IMG/VR virus record: IMGVR_UViG_3300040809_000756
Location: 1 to 51,519 of that record
Strand: one strand, 5' to 3'
DNA length: 51,519 nucleotides
Origin: a virus
Part shown: positions 34,642 through 41,404 of the stretch, in pieces
Layout of the letters: each line of letters opens with the position of its first letter
How positions within the stretch are numbered: position 1 is the first letter of the stretch
The notes under the pieces: model-generated
Database searches by the model: none
What the model was told of the DNA's origin: nothing
The model's input: only the letters and a program-made list of their open reading frames with translations
Program-made: the position numbers and the translations under genes

Positions 34642-34974
34642 TCAACCCAGACGCATCGAAGAAAAGAAAGGAACGGTAGTTAATCCTTGAGCAGTGTTCA
34701 TATTAAGAAACCATTCTCCTGCTTTTTGGAATACACAATCACCATCTTCTCCGTGTGTCTGAAGAATAGCATTGAGGCGAGACTTAGTGGTTACTGATTG
34801 ATAACCACCATCGAATAAGCGAAGAAAAGTCTCACCAATCTCTGCAATCTTGTTACCGTGAAGAAATACTGTAGAGAGATCATTTTGCTCATCATAGGTA
34901 ACAACAGTATTAGCACTTTGCCAATTCTCGTTGTTAGTGATGGCATCATTCATTTGCTTTTCAATCTTACGCAT
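34642..34974 (-). CDS. Conserved 110-aa protein
   Basis: MRKIEKQMNDAITNNENWQS then NTVVTYDEQNDLSTVFLHGN, KIAEIGETFLRLFDGGYQSV, TTKSRLNAILQ and FQKAGEWFLN. I recall this family, with its VFLHGN-IA and GGYQS-TTKSRLNA patterns, in many cyanomyophages and some bacterial phages, always without known function. It is soluble. The first gene after repeat copy 3; a poly-A leader precedes the ATG and there is no strong Shine-Dalgarno. Confidence 0.78.
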   Translation of the reverse strand: MRKIEKQMNDAITNNENWQSANTVVTYDEQNDLSTVFLHGNKIAEIGETFLRLFDGGYQSVTTKSRLNAILQTHGEDGDCVFQKAGEWFLNMNTAQGLTTVPFFSSMRLG

Positions 34975-35005
34975 TTGGTTTTTTTTGTTTGAGGTTTGTT
35001 GCTTA

Positions 35006-35033
35006 CACTACTGGGACACTTTAAGGGGCTCAG
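35006..35033 (-). repeat. 28-bp intergenic element, copy 3
   Basis: Core GAGCCCCTTAAAGTGTCC then CAGTAGTGTAAG. The 81-aa gene stops 6 nt before it; the 110-aa gene starts 32 nt after it behind the usual leader GTAAGCAACAAAC. Confidence 0.92.
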
Positions 35034-35039
35034 TAAGCA

Positions 35040-35285
35040 TTAGGAAATCAAATCTTCTAGAATCTCATCACCATATAAATCTACAATTTCTTCCTTTAAT
35101 TGTTTCTCATCATAGTCATTCAGATTCTCCATGATAACATCATAGGCCATAATCATCAGAGTTTTAATATCCATATCATCCACAATCATCTGGGCATAAT
35201 TATCACGGAGATTGGAGAGTTGTTCTTGAGTAAGAGGCACGGGTTCAGATTTGAGGATTTCAGTGTAAAGATTAGAGTCAGACAT
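35040..35285 (-). CDS. 81-aa acidic helical protein
   Basis: LYTEILKSEPVPLTQEQLSN, DMDIKTLMIMAYDVIMENLN and KQLKEEIVDLYGDEILEDLI. Strongly acidic and mostly helical, with no known motif. It overlaps the upstream 63-aa gene by 8 nt (35278-35285), indicating coupled translation. Proteins with the pattern MIMAYDVI-ENL-DYDE occur in cyanophages as I remember them; function unknown. Confidence 0.72.
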   Translation of the reverse strand: MSDSNLYTEILKSEPVPLTQEQLSNLRDNYAQMIVDDMDIKTLMIMAYDVIMENLNDYDEKQLKEEIVDLYGDEILEDLIS

Positions 35286-35469
35286 TAGTCAGATCATTAA
35301 TAGTGAGAACATGAACATCAGGAACAGATTCATCAAAATGTTCGGACCATTCTTGATACAATGCAACAGCATCATCAAGAAGATTCTCATCTGTCAGTTT
35401 CATCACTTGTGCATGAATATCATCAAGAATCAGTGCCAACATATTGTCTTTTTGATTGTTGTTCATCAT
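35278..35469 (-). CDS. 63-aa acidic helical protein
   Basis: MLALILDDIHAQVMKLTDEN, LLDDAVALYQEWSEHFDESV. Acidic amphipathic helices, no membrane segment. It starts 6 nt downstream of the 52-aa gene and overlaps the 81-aa gene, within a four-gene unit begun by repeat copy 4. A second ATG two codons in (Met2) is equally possible. No family recognised. Confidence 0.68.
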   Translation of the reverse strand: MMNNNQKDNMLALILDDIHAQVMKLTDENLLDDAVALYQEWSEHFDESVPDVHVLTINDLTNV

Positions 35470-35475
35470 CAGAAA

Positions 35476-35634
35476 TTAGAGAACTTGAAAGTCAGTGAAA
35501 ATCTTAAGTTGTGTCGCAGTGAAGATTTTATCATCACTGCATTTTGAATACTTTTCGCGTTCTAGATCAACATATGTTTCGAGTGCACATTGTATTGCGC
35601 GATACTCAGCATTTGTCAATTCCAATTTCAGCAT
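35476..35634 (-). CDS. 52-aa conserved protein
   Basis: MLKLELTNAEYRAIQCALET, then YVDLEREKYSK and FTATQLKIFTDFQVL. The longer open frame from 35736 overlaps the 75-aa gene by 100 bases, so I chose the internal ATG at 35634, 1 nt after that gene's stop at 35636. The motif L-L-EY-AIQ-ALETY is one I recall in cyanophage microproteins. Soluble; function unknown. Confidence 0.7.
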   Translation of the reverse strand: MLKLELTNAEYRAIQCALETYVDLEREKYSKCSDDKIFTATQLKIFTDFQVL

Positions 35635-35635
35635 A

Positions 35636-35863
35636 TCAATCAAAACGGGATGAAATATCTTTTCCTGGGTTTTCATAGAATGAAACAGTCTCTGCAATCT
35701 GTGAAACATCATATGTGAATTGAACCATCTTTCCATCCTTGAGAATCTTATATTGAGTCAATTCTTTCCAGAATGGTTGACCATTATCATCCCAACTCTG
35801 ACGCTTTTCTTTGACAGGAACAATCTCATAATCCTGATTCGTTTTCAATGAGGTGTAAATCAT
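35636..35863 (-). CDS. 75-aa protein
   Basis: MIYTSLKTNQDYEIVPVKEK, WDDNGQPFWKELTQYKILKD and GKMVQFTYDVSQIAETVSFY. Beta-rich and soluble, with no named domain. It is the first gene after repeat copy 4; its leader (GTAAGGTTCAAACG, then A6) resembles that of the other genes after the repeat. Confidence 0.68.
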   Translation of the reverse strand: MIYTSLKTNQDYEIVPVKEKRQSWDDNGQPFWKELTQYKILKDGKMVQFTYDVSQIAETVSFYENPGKDISSRFD

Positions 35864-35883
35864 CTTTTTTCGTTTGAACCTTA

Positions 35884-35911
35884 CACTACTGGAACACTTT
35901 AAGTGGCTCAG
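35884..35911 (-). repeat. 28-bp intergenic element, copy 4
   Basis: Core GAGCCACTTAAAGTGTTCC then AGTAGTGTAAGG. The TGA stop of the 113-aa gene (35908-35910) is inside it; the 75-aa gene starts 20 nt after it. Confidence 0.93.
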
Positions 35912-36249
35912 TTACCCTTACTCATCAGAGTCATTGCATCATCTTCGGAGATGCAATCTTGTGGTAGAGTTACATTACGAGCACAATCAATCGCATCGGC
36001 AAAGTTATCGAAACTACCAAATGATTTCTGACTCCCAGACCAGAAGCCTTTGTACTCATAAATCATTGCTTCGACAGAGAATACATCCACTTTGGTATCA
36101 CGATTCACACCGTGCTTGATATAAACTTTTCCATCATTTCGGGTGTACTTATCAAAGGTGTTAGACTTGAAAGTACGCTCGAAATCAGTCACAAACTCTC
36201 TAGTGAGATCAGTATTCTGAGCGAAGAGATTAGCAAAGTGAATTGTCAT
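35908..36249 (-). CDS. 113-aa conserved protein
   Basis: MTIHFANLFAQNTDLTREFV, TDFERTFKSNTFDKYTRNDG, KVYIKHGVNRDTKVDVFSVE, FWSGSQKSFGSFDNFADAID. Mixed alpha/beta, soluble. The FGSFDNFADAIDCAR end is like small phage proteins of unknown function. Its stop is inside repeat copy 4 and its start follows repeat copy 5, so it forms a single-gene cassette bounded by repeats. Confidence 0.72.
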   Translation of the reverse strand: MTIHFANLFAQNTDLTREFVTDFERTFKSNTFDKYTRNDGKVYIKHGVNRDTKVDVFSVEAMIYEYKGFWSGSQKSFGSFDNFADAIDCARNVTLPQDCISEDDAMTLMSKGN

Positions 36250-36273
36250 TTTTTGAATTTCGTTTGTTCCTTA

Positions 36274-36301
36274 CACTACTGGTACACTTTAAGTGGCTCA
36301 G
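36274..36301 (-). repeat. 28-bp intergenic element, copy 5
   Basis: Core GAGCCACTTAAAGTGTACC then AGTAGTGTAAGG. The 82-aa gene stops 6 nt before it; the 113-aa gene starts 24 nt after it (leader GTAAGGAACAAACG). Confidence 0.93.
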
Positions 36302-36307
36302 TAGACA

Positions 36308-36556
36308 TTAGAGAGTGAACGTTTTCTCTTCAATCACATCAAAATCTTCAGTCATTTTGACATAATTCCACTCACCAACATCCTCTCCCTCCTGATAACA
36401 ATGAATCCGATGATTTCCATCAATCTTGACATAACAACCCTCATCAAAGTTATCCTCATCGAGAACATAACCAGATGCAATCAGTGCTTCAGTAAAAGTC
36501 ATTTTGTTGTGAAGATAAGTCTTAATCAGTGACATTTGATTCAGAATAGCAGACAT
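36308..36556 (-). CDS. 82-aa protein
   Basis: MSAILNQMSLIKTYLHNKMT, FTEALIASGYVLDEDNFDEG, CYVKIDGNHRIHCYQEGEDV. I chose the ATG at 36556 rather than a GTG at 36604 that overlaps the preceding gene. A helical N-terminus precedes a beta-rich, acidic C-terminal part. No family recognised. The spacing of 37 nt to the upstream gene is unusually loose for this region. Confidence 0.65.
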   Translation of the reverse strand: MSAILNQMSLIKTYLHNKMTFTEALIASGYVLDEDNFDEGCYVKIDGNHRIHCYQEGEDVGEWNYVKMTEDFDVIEEKTFTL

Positions 36557-36593
36557 TTTCTTTTGATTATAATTTAAGTGTTGAATTGTGCAA

Positions 36594-36845
36594 TCAGCAG
36601 GCACAGGTAAGTGCAGAATTGAACAGTTGCGGTTCGGTGTGCATATCAGTCACAATGTAACCATAACCCTCAACCCTTGAATCTACCTCATACTGGAAAT
36701 CTTTCTTGGTAATGTAGCGAATAGATTGTTTGCAGTTAGAGAAGGTCAGAACTTTGAGAATAAGACGATTGCTGATAGTTCCATCCGCATACTTTACGGG
36801 ATAGAAGTCAACAATCATGTTAGCATCTTTGGAAGTGAGTTGCAT
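36594..36845 (-). CDS. 83-aa protein sharing its 5' end with the 59-aa gene
   Basis: MQLTSKDANMIVDFYPVKYA, DGTISNRLILKVLTFSNCKQ, YEVDSRVEGYGYIVTDMHTE. Beta-rich, with four Cys including a CAC end. Its first 17 bases (ATGCAACTCACTTCCAA) are identical to those of the 59-aa gene starting at 37115, though the proteins then diverge. A decayed copy of the 28-bp element lies upstream (36859-36883). Function unknown. Confidence 0.68.
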   Translation of the reverse strand: MQLTSKDANMIVDFYPVKYADGTISNRLILKVLTFSNCKQSIRYITKKDFQYEVDSRVEGYGYIVTDMHTEPQLFNSALTCAC

Positions 36846-36858
36846 AATGAAGTGTGTG

Positions 36859-36883
36859 TTCCTTACACCATTTCTTTGGTCAG
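36859..36883 (-). repeat. Decayed copy of the 28-bp element
   Basis: In gene direction CTGACCAAAGAAATGG then TGTAAGGAACACAC. The first and last bases match the consensus and its leader, while the middle box is shortened and changed. It stands at the expected distance before the 83-aa gene. Confidence 0.5.
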
Positions 36884-36910
36884 ATTCTTGCGAGCAATCT
36901 TATTGCCATA

Positions 36911-36929
36911 TTTTAAAGGTCAACACCTT
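36911..36929 (-). terminator. Weak hairpin after the 59-aa gene
   Basis: Minus strand AAGGT-gttg-ACCTT followed by TTAAAATAT, 7 nt after the stop of the 59-aa gene. A short stem and an interrupted U tract make it a weak terminator candidate. Confidence 0.35.
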
Positions 36930-36935
36930 AAGAGA

Positions 36936-37115
36936 TTATCGCCCCCAAAATTCATCATCAGCATACATTTGATGCCAACCGTAGTTCAGTTCTTCAAAAA
37001 AAGCAAGACGGTCAATGTTGTCGTTATACTCATTGAACCTGAAGTAAAATACATTACGCCAATGCCAATAAGCATCACTAAACAATTCAGTCATCTTGTT
37101 GGAAGTGAGTTGCAT
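36936..37115 (-). CDS. 59-aa aromatic-rich protein
   Basis: MQLTSNKMTELFSDAYWHWR, NVFYFRFNEYNDNIDRLAFF, EELNYGWHQMYADDEFWGR. It has 15 aromatic residues in 59, with no hydrophobic run long enough for a membrane segment. The ATG at 37115 has a good ribosome site (AAAGGAG) and follows repeat copy 6. Its first five codons duplicate those of the 83-aa gene. Function unknown. Confidence 0.68.
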   Translation of the reverse strand: MQLTSNKMTELFSDAYWHWRNVFYFRFNEYNDNIDRLAFFEELNYGWHQMYADDEFWGR

Positions 37116-37140
37116 TTTTCTCCTTTGGGTTTCTGTCTTA

Positions 37141-37168
37141 CACTACTGGAACACTTTAAGGGGCTCAG
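37141..37168 (-). repeat. 28-bp intergenic element, copy 6
   Basis: Core GAGCCCCTTAAAGTGTTCC then AGTAGTGTAAG. It follows the frameshifted gene (end 37175) by 6 nt; the 59-aa gene starts 26 nt after it. Confidence 0.92.
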
Positions 37169-37174
37169 TAAGCA

Positions 37175-37358
37175 CTACTTGAAAACTGCTGTGCATCCTA
37201 CAATCTTTGCCTTAGGATTACGTGCTAATCTCGATAGTTTTTCATACTTTTGGAATTGAATGTGCTTTGTTGATGATTGTAACCCATTCGGTTGGGGGTG
37301 ATAGTTTGTTGGAAACTTTCACCCACCGACCCTTAAACTTAACGATTGTGTATTTCAT
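37175..37358 (-). pseudogene. Frameshifted small gene
   Basis: From ATG 37358 the frame gives MKYTIVKFKGRWVKVSNKLS then PPTEWVTIINKAHSIPK and stops at TGA 37242 after 38 aa. Removing one base from the A4 run at 37248-37251 joins it to a second open frame (YEKLSRLARNPKAKIVGCTA, VFK) that ends at TAG 37175, exactly 6 nt before a repeat copy, as intact genes here do. The restored product would be 60 aa. Either the gene is broken by a one-base insertion in a homopolymer, or the read has an error, or ribosomes slip. The second frame has no own start codon. Confidence 0.6.
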
Positions 37359-37361
37359 AAA

Positions 37362-37553
37362 TCACCACTCAGTTTGATGTGAACGATAGTTCATCAGATA
37401 AGTTAGACAATCATCTGCCTTTTTGAGTTCCTTTTCTTTCTGATACCTATCAGAATGATATACACTCAAACGGTCAACTTCTTTGAGGAGATTGAGACGA
37501 AAGAAAGTGAACTCATCATCAGCAAACAATGTGCGAGGGTCTTGTGCTTTCAT
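37362..37553 (-). CDS. 63-aa helical protein
   Basis: MKAQDPRTLFADDEFTFFRL, NLLKEVDRLSVYHSDRYQKE, KELKKADDCLTYLMNYRSHQ. Helical, charged; the coil-like centre has no recognisable domain. The ATG at 37553 follows repeat copy 7 by 18 nt, and its stop lies 3 nt before the frameshifted gene's ATG, so both would be on one transcript. Confidence 0.7.
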   Translation of the reverse strand: MKAQDPRTLFADDEFTFFRLNLLKEVDRLSVYHSDRYQKEKELKKADDCLTYLMNYRSHQTEW

Positions 37554-37571
37554 GTTTGAGTGTGTTTCTTA

Positions 37572-37599
37572 CACTACTGGGACACTTTAAGTGGCTCAG
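37572..37599 (-). repeat. 28-bp intergenic element, copy 7
   Basis: Core GAGCCACTTAAAGTGTCCC then AGTAGTGTAAG. The 64-aa gene stops 6 nt before it; the 63-aa gene starts 18 nt after it. Confidence 0.93.
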
Positions 37600-37605
37600 T
37601 AACTA

Positions 37606-37800
37606 TCAGGCAGCTGCATCCTCATCGCTCACCAGAGAAAGATCTGGCAGGTTATTTACACGGGACTTCATACGGTTGTGCTTAGAAATTGTCCATCCGT
37701 TAGCATCAGCATCGTGCAGAACTCCATCTAGTTGACGACGCTCAGATTCGGTGTGAAAATGCCTTTCTTGGTTCAAAACAAACCTCACATATTTACCCAT
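37606..37800 (-). CDS. 64-aa protein
   Basis: MGKYVRFVLNQERHFHTESE, RRQLDGVLHDADANGWTISK, NRMKSRVNNLPDLSL and an acidic end (SDEDAAA). Small and charged; no family recognised. Just upstream (37803-37831) is TTGCTT-17-TATAAT, but its -10 is only 2 nt from the ATG, so I do not count on it. An AT-rich 48-nt gap separates it from the ligase-like gene. Confidence 0.65.
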   Translation of the reverse strand: MGKYVRFVLNQERHFHTESERRQLDGVLHDADANGWTISKHNRMKSRVNNLPDLSLVSDEDAAA

Positions 37801-37848
37801 AAATTATATCACAACATAGAGACAAAAGCAATTCCTTTTTAATTTTAT

Positions 37849-38748
37849 TTAACTCCAAACCTTTTCCATGTTGAAGTTTGCATAACTAAACTCTTCACGG
37901 TCAACAACCTTGAAAGTCCCATATTTGTTAGTAATGCAATAACCTTCATGGCAAACAAACGTATCACCAATCATACAAGCAATGTCATCGGTTTCTTTAA
38001 TGAACAAGAACAAATCATCCTTCATAGATGCAACCAACTTCCAAAGCCGTAGCAGGTTGATGTCACATTCACATTTTTCTGCAATTTCATCCTCAACAAT
38101 GGGTTGACCCTCACGGATGCAGGCATTGATTGCTTTTTTGATTTGTGTTGCCTTGCGAGCACTTACAAACTCACATAGAGTGGACATTTGACGGGCAAAT
38201 GCTGCAACATCTGCCAAATCTTCACGGTATGGGTTTAACTCAACCTCAGGTCGAATAAAAAGACAATTTTGAGTGCTAGGCAGGTCAAGAACCAAAGGAT
38301 ACGCATCAACCTCACGCAAATCATTCCCACCACTATAAACAGTGTGTGGGGCTACAATTATATCTTGAGAGATAAACTCTGGGAAGACATATGTCAAAGT
38401 GTTGGGGCGATAGGTATCAGAACCACCGACACCAATCCAATCACCTTGGACAATAGTTTTGGTGCGAGGAAGATACTTGAAGCAAAGATGCAGAATATCT
38501 GCAACTCTACCCTCATAGAACTTATCAATCTCCTGATGAGAATGTGCAATGCGAATCTTTACCTTGTTGAACACAGCTTTGGTGCCAACAAAGAACTTAC
38601 CATTTGCAGGATTAGTTCCCCACACAATAGCAGGAGCACCATCAATTTTGGTGCTGATGATAGAATCAGGGTCCGAGAACCAATCAAGAACCGAAAGGTC
38701 ACCCGTTAAGATAGAATCTTCAGGGTGGTCAAGGTGGATATTTTGCAT
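37849..38748 (-). CDS. KxDG nucleotidyltransferase/ligase-like protein (DUF6267-type)
   Basis: 299 aa. The N-terminal segment DSIISTKIDGAPAIVWG holds K34-x-D-G37, the lysine motif of covalent nucleotidyltransferases (DNA/RNA ligases, capping enzymes), followed by NPANGKFFVGTKAVFNK and, further on, TIVQGDWIGVGG and KYGTFKVVDREEF, which could be the later motifs. The arrangement KxDG-x-PAI, then NP-G-FFVGTK-FNK, is one I recall in a phage family (DUF6267). The middle is beta-rich and the C-terminal third helical. The gene lies after repeat copy 8. Nucleic-acid ligase or AMP/GMP transfer activity is inferred, not shown; the true ligase motif V (KxK) is not clear. Confidence 0.7.
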   Translation of the reverse strand: MQNIHLDHPEDSILTGDLSVLDWFSDPDSIISTKIDGAPAIVWGTNPANGKFFVGTKAVFNKVKIRIAHSHQEIDKFYEGRVADILHLCFKYLPRTKTIVQGDWIGVGGSDTYRPNTLTYVFPEFISQDIIVAPHTVYSGGNDLREVDAYPLVLDLPSTQNCLFIRPEVELNPYREDLADVAAFARQMSTLCEFVSARKATQIKKAINACIREGQPIVEDEIAEKCECDINLLRLWKLVASMKDDLFLFIKETDDIACMIGDTFVCHEGYCITNKYGTFKVVDREEFSYANFNMEKVWS

Positions 38749-38762
38749 TTAGTTGTTTCCTG

Positions 38763-38790
38763 TACTACTAGGACACTTTAAGGGGCTCAG
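38763..38790 (-). repeat. 28-bp intergenic element, copy 8
   Basis: Core GAGCCCCTTAAAGTGTCC then TAGTAGTACAGG. It sits directly after a terminator (38795-38819) rather than after a stop codon; the ligase-like gene starts 15 nt downstream. That a full copy follows a strong terminator supports promoter function. Confidence 0.92.
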
Positions 38791-38794
38791 ATAA

Positions 38795-38819
38795 TAAAAA
38801 AGGCACCGATTGATGCCTT
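38795..38819 (-). terminator. Rho-independent terminator
   Basis: Minus-strand stem AAGGCA/TGCCTT with an 8-nt loop followed by T6ATT. It ends the transcript of the CAAD-like gene, 6 nt after its stop, and lies immediately before repeat copy 8. Confidence 0.85.
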
Positions 38820-38825
38820 CAATTA

Positions 38826-39119
38826 TCACTCAACAATGTCGTTGTAAGTATTTTGAACTTTACCAACAAACTCTTGACGCTGTTCGGGAGTCAGAAGATT
38901 GTTGCGAACAAAGTTAATCAAAGTGAAAAGTCCAACGAGTTGCATTACACCATTGAACACAGGAATTGCATCCACAACCATCACAACCTCATGAATCATC
39001 AGTTGTGCAACAATTACAACAAAGAGAATAGTTGCAGAGATTCCAACTTTTTTGAGAACATCGTTGGTAACATTCTCATTGACGAAGGTCTTAATTTGTG
39101 CGATTTTGTCGTTCATCAT
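38826..39119 (-). CDS. CAAD/CURT1-like membrane protein
   Basis: 97 aa. Two hydrophobic segments, about residues 25-49 (GISATILFVVIVAQLMIHEV) and 55-72 (NGVMQLVGLFTLINFV), are followed by RNNLLTPEQRQEFVGKVQNT. That layout (amphipathic helix, two membrane helices, then RNLLTPE-R-EF-KVQ and an amphipathic end) is the CAAD domain of cyanobacterial aminoacyl-tRNA synthetases and CURT1 thylakoid curvature proteins. Expected in the thylakoid membrane of the host. It is a single gene between repeat copy 9 and a terminator; its leader holds a stable hairpin (39144-39158). Starts at Met1 or Met2 are both possible. Likely remodels host membranes or recruits host synthetases; inference. Confidence 0.75.
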   Translation of the reverse strand: MMNDKIAQIKTFVNENVTNDVLKKVGISATILFVVIVAQLMIHEVVMVVDAIPVFNGVMQLVGLFTLINFVRNNLLTPEQRQEFVGKVQNTYNDIVE

Positions 39120-39143
39120 TTCAAAAGTTTAATAGTTTTTGTG

Positions 39144-39158
39144 GGAGCAGTGTGCTCC
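39144..39158 (-). promoter_or_regulatory. Leader hairpin of the CAAD-like gene
   Basis: Perfect 6-bp stem GGAGCA/TGCTCC with a 3-nt loop, extendable with GTG/CAC outside. It lies just after the presumed start of transcription at repeat copy 9 and 25 nt before the ATG, so it could stabilise the RNA 5' end. Confidence 0.45.
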
Positions 39159-39161
39159 TCA

Positions 39162-39189
39162 CACTACTGGAACACTTTAAGGGGCTCAG
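39162..39189 (-). repeat. 28-bp intergenic element, copy 9
   Basis: Core GAGCCCCTTAAAGTGTTCC then AGTAGTGTG. The dam stop TGA (39186-39188) is inside it; the CAAD-like gene starts 43 nt downstream. Confidence 0.92.
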
Positions 39190-40004
39190 TAGACAGCAAT
39201 CAATTCATTTGCTTTCTTTCTACTTCCACCATTTGCTGCAATAGTTCTAGACACTTGAATTGGATAAATTGTAGCATTTTTGTATAGTTCTCTGGTGATG
39301 GAAACGTCATGATTAGATACAATCACTTTAATACCCTTTGCAGCAAGAGATTCTGCAAGTTGTGCTAGTTTAACCTGCTGGTCTGATGTGAACCCATCAG
39401 TCGCATAGCTTGTGAAGTTTGATGTATCAGATGCAGGAACATATGGTGGGTCAAAATAGACAACATCACCTGCTTCCAAATCTTCATAAAGAGATAAATC
39501 TTCAAATGAAAGTGATGTGAACCGCACCAATTGTTTGGTGAGGAAATACATCCTAAATTTCATCATCTCTTCAGATGGACAAGTTGGTTTTTCATATTTA
39601 CCAAAAGGAACATTAAATCCACCATTTTTATTGTATCTTGACAGTCCATTAAAGCAATGACGATTCAAATAGATGAATAATCTTGCTCTCTCTGTTGAAT
39701 CTGTTGATTGATTGAAGTGTTCTCTCAAATCAAGATATGACTCTTTAGTATTATTCTCTGGAATGAACAGTTCTTCACAATACTGGATGAAGCTATCGTC
39801 ATTTGGATTCACCAGATTCTGATAGATTGCCACCAAATCTTTATTCACATCGTTGAGAATGTATTGCTCTGCTGATGTGTTCAGTGCAACAGCAAGGCTC
39901 CCACCAAAGGGTTCACAATAACGCTTTGGACTACCAATATGGGGAGTAAGATGGGGCAGAACCCGTGTTTTGTTTCCTGCCCACTTCAAGAAGGTTTTAT
40001 TCAT
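39186..40004 (-). CDS. dam: DNA adenine methyltransferase (Dam, D12 class)
   Basis: 272 aa, the usual Dam length. Motif X/I region FLKWAGNKTRVLPHL and EPFGGSLAVALN bind S-adenosylmethionine; DPPY (185-188, in YFDPPYVPASDTSNF) is the catalytic motif IV; LNRHCFNGLSRYNKNGGFNV with PFGKY is typical of GATC-specific Dam and phage T4 Dam. It transfers methyl to adenine N6, expected at GATC. It overlaps the stop of the 467-aa gene by ATGA, so the two are coupled. GATC is frequent in this window, so the phage does not avoid the site; protection of phage DNA from host restriction is the likely role. Confidence 0.93.
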   Translation of the reverse strand: MNKTFLKWAGNKTRVLPHLTPHIGSPKRYCEPFGGSLAVALNTSAEQYILNDVNKDLVAIYQNLVNPNDDSFIQYCEELFIPENNTKESYLDLREHFNQSTDSTERARLFIYLNRHCFNGLSRYNKNGGFNVPFGKYEKPTCPSEEMMKFRMYFLTKQLVRFTSLSFEDLSLYEDLEAGDVVYFDPPYVPASDTSNFTSYATDGFTSDQQVKLAQLAESLAAKGIKVIVSNHDVSITRELYKNATIYPIQVSRTIAANGGSRKKANELIAVY

Positions 40005-41404
40005 GCAAAAGAAGAAATCAAGGGGTTTGACGATTCTTTAATTTCATCAACAATTTTTTTCATAATACTATACTTTTGATCTGGTGTCTTTCTCCCTTCA
40101 TTGAAGGCAATTTCTCCAAGATATTCTCTATCTTCGGGTGGAATTTGTTTCATAGAGCAATCAATATTGGAACAATCCATCATTCTTTCAATATATCCTA
40201 AAAACAAAGATACATATACCTCTTCTTGATTTTTTACTACCGATCTCTGATATCCTCTACCTTTTTGATTTGGCAGGTCTTTTAGTTCTTCTTCAGTTTC
40301 TGCAGTGAAAGAATAGTTTTTTAGATAGGTATGAAGTCCTTTAGACTCTAATGCCAACCACTGTTGCCCTGTCATTTCATATCCTTTCCAGGTATTTTTA
40401 TCAAAAAATTTACCTTTTCTTTTTTTACTCATAAAATCCAAAGGATTTATTTCAAATAATGCAGACCAATAATCTAAAGGATCTTTACTAACTTTACCAA
40501 ATTCAACATCAATAGATTTTAAAACTTTTTTCAAACTTTCATTACCAACACCATATTTTTTTGCCGACAGAGAAAGTGATTGGAAGTAACATCCTGCGTG
40601 AGGATTAGATTTATTAAGAATATTATCCAGTTTCAAACTATCTAACCAGACAATCTCTTCACGAAAATCTTCAATAGCATCAATCAATTCAAATTTACCC
40701 TTTTTCCAACACTTAAACAAATGCCTCAAAGCACTACTGAATCCTGCTTCAACAAAGTACTTATGTGATATTTTTTTCTTTAATCCAGTAAGATTTAGAA
40801 TACCTTGAGTTTTGCATTTTACATTATCCACCGACGATTGAGAATCAAATTTGTCATAGATTTCTTGATATTCACTCACACCACCATCACAATCTGGAGC
40901 CCAAAGATAAAAATGAAATACCAAATTTTCATTCGGAACCATTTTAGAATAATCTTCCTCTTGCTCAATCAACCAATAATATAAATCTCTTCTGCGATGA
41001 AAATTTATAAGTGCAAGTGCAAATTTAGGATAGTGTTTTACTACTTCCTCTAGAGTTGTTTTCTTTTTAAGTTCTTCTACATTTATTGCAATATGAACTG
41101 TATTTGCAATTCCTTTTCTATATCCATCTCTATGAGAATCAAATAAACTCTTTGCCCAACTTGTAAGGTGTCCATCACCACCCACAACTTCATACAATCG
41201 TTCTGACGGACCTTCATCAATCAAATAACCCGAATTTGATTCGGGATTTTTCTCAAATAAAAATGAAAGTGCTTCTTCCGCACTTAAAGATATTTCAAGA
41301 AAGTTATCCCATTTATCGGAGCGTTCGGGATATTGATTGTAAGTATTTTTAGCGGTATCTACAATTTTAGACACCAATTCTGTGATAGAAAATTGTTTTT
41401 TCAT
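40001..41404 (-). CDS. 467-aa orphan protein coupled to Dam
   Basis: I do not recognise this protein. It is soluble and Lys/Glu-rich with many aromatic residues, no membrane segment and no Walker or metal-binding motif I can point to. Conserved-looking stretches are EGPSERLYEVVGGDGHLTSW, ALINFHRRRDLYYWLIEQEE, FHFYLWAPDCDGG and MTGQQWLALESKGLHTYLKN. Its stop overlaps the dam ATG by 4 nt, and the two-gene unit has its own sigma70 promoter (41472-41500) and no 28-bp repeat at its head. AT-rich codon use is stronger than in neighbours, which hints at a recent acquisition. A restriction, anti-restriction or DNA-modification partner of Dam is possible but unproven. Confidence 0.75.
   Translation of the reverse strand: MKKQFSITELVSKIVDTAKNTYNQYPERSDKWDNFLEISLSAEEALSFLFEKNPESNSGYLIDEGPSERLYEVVGGDGHLTSWAKSLFDSHRDGYRKGIANTVHIAINVEELKKKTTLEEVVKHYPKFALALINFHRRRDLYYWLIEQEEDYSKMVPNENLVFHFYLWAPDCDGGVSEYQEIYDKFDSQSSVDNVKCKTQGILNLTGLKKKISHKYFVEAGFSSALRHLFKCWKKGKFELIDAIEDFREEIVWLDSLKLDNILNKSNPHAGCYFQSLSLSAKKYGVGNESLKKVLKSIDVEFGKVSKDPLDYWSALFEINPLDFMSKKRKGKFFDKNTWKGYEMTGQQWLALESKGLHTYLKNYSFTAETEEELKDLPNQKGRGYQRSVVKNQEEVYVSLFLGYIERMMDCSNIDCSMKQIPPEDREYLGEIAFNEGRKTPDQKYSIMKKIVDEIKESSNPLISSFA

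Noticed and set aside
36308-36604. Longer GTG start for the 82-aa gene
   Set aside because: It overlaps the end of the 83-aa gene, begins with GTG and lacks a ribosome site.
37803-37831. TTGCTT-17-TATAAT before the 64-aa gene
   Set aside because: The -10 ends 2 nt before the ATG, so the transcript would start inside the gene; probably chance in AT-rich DNA.
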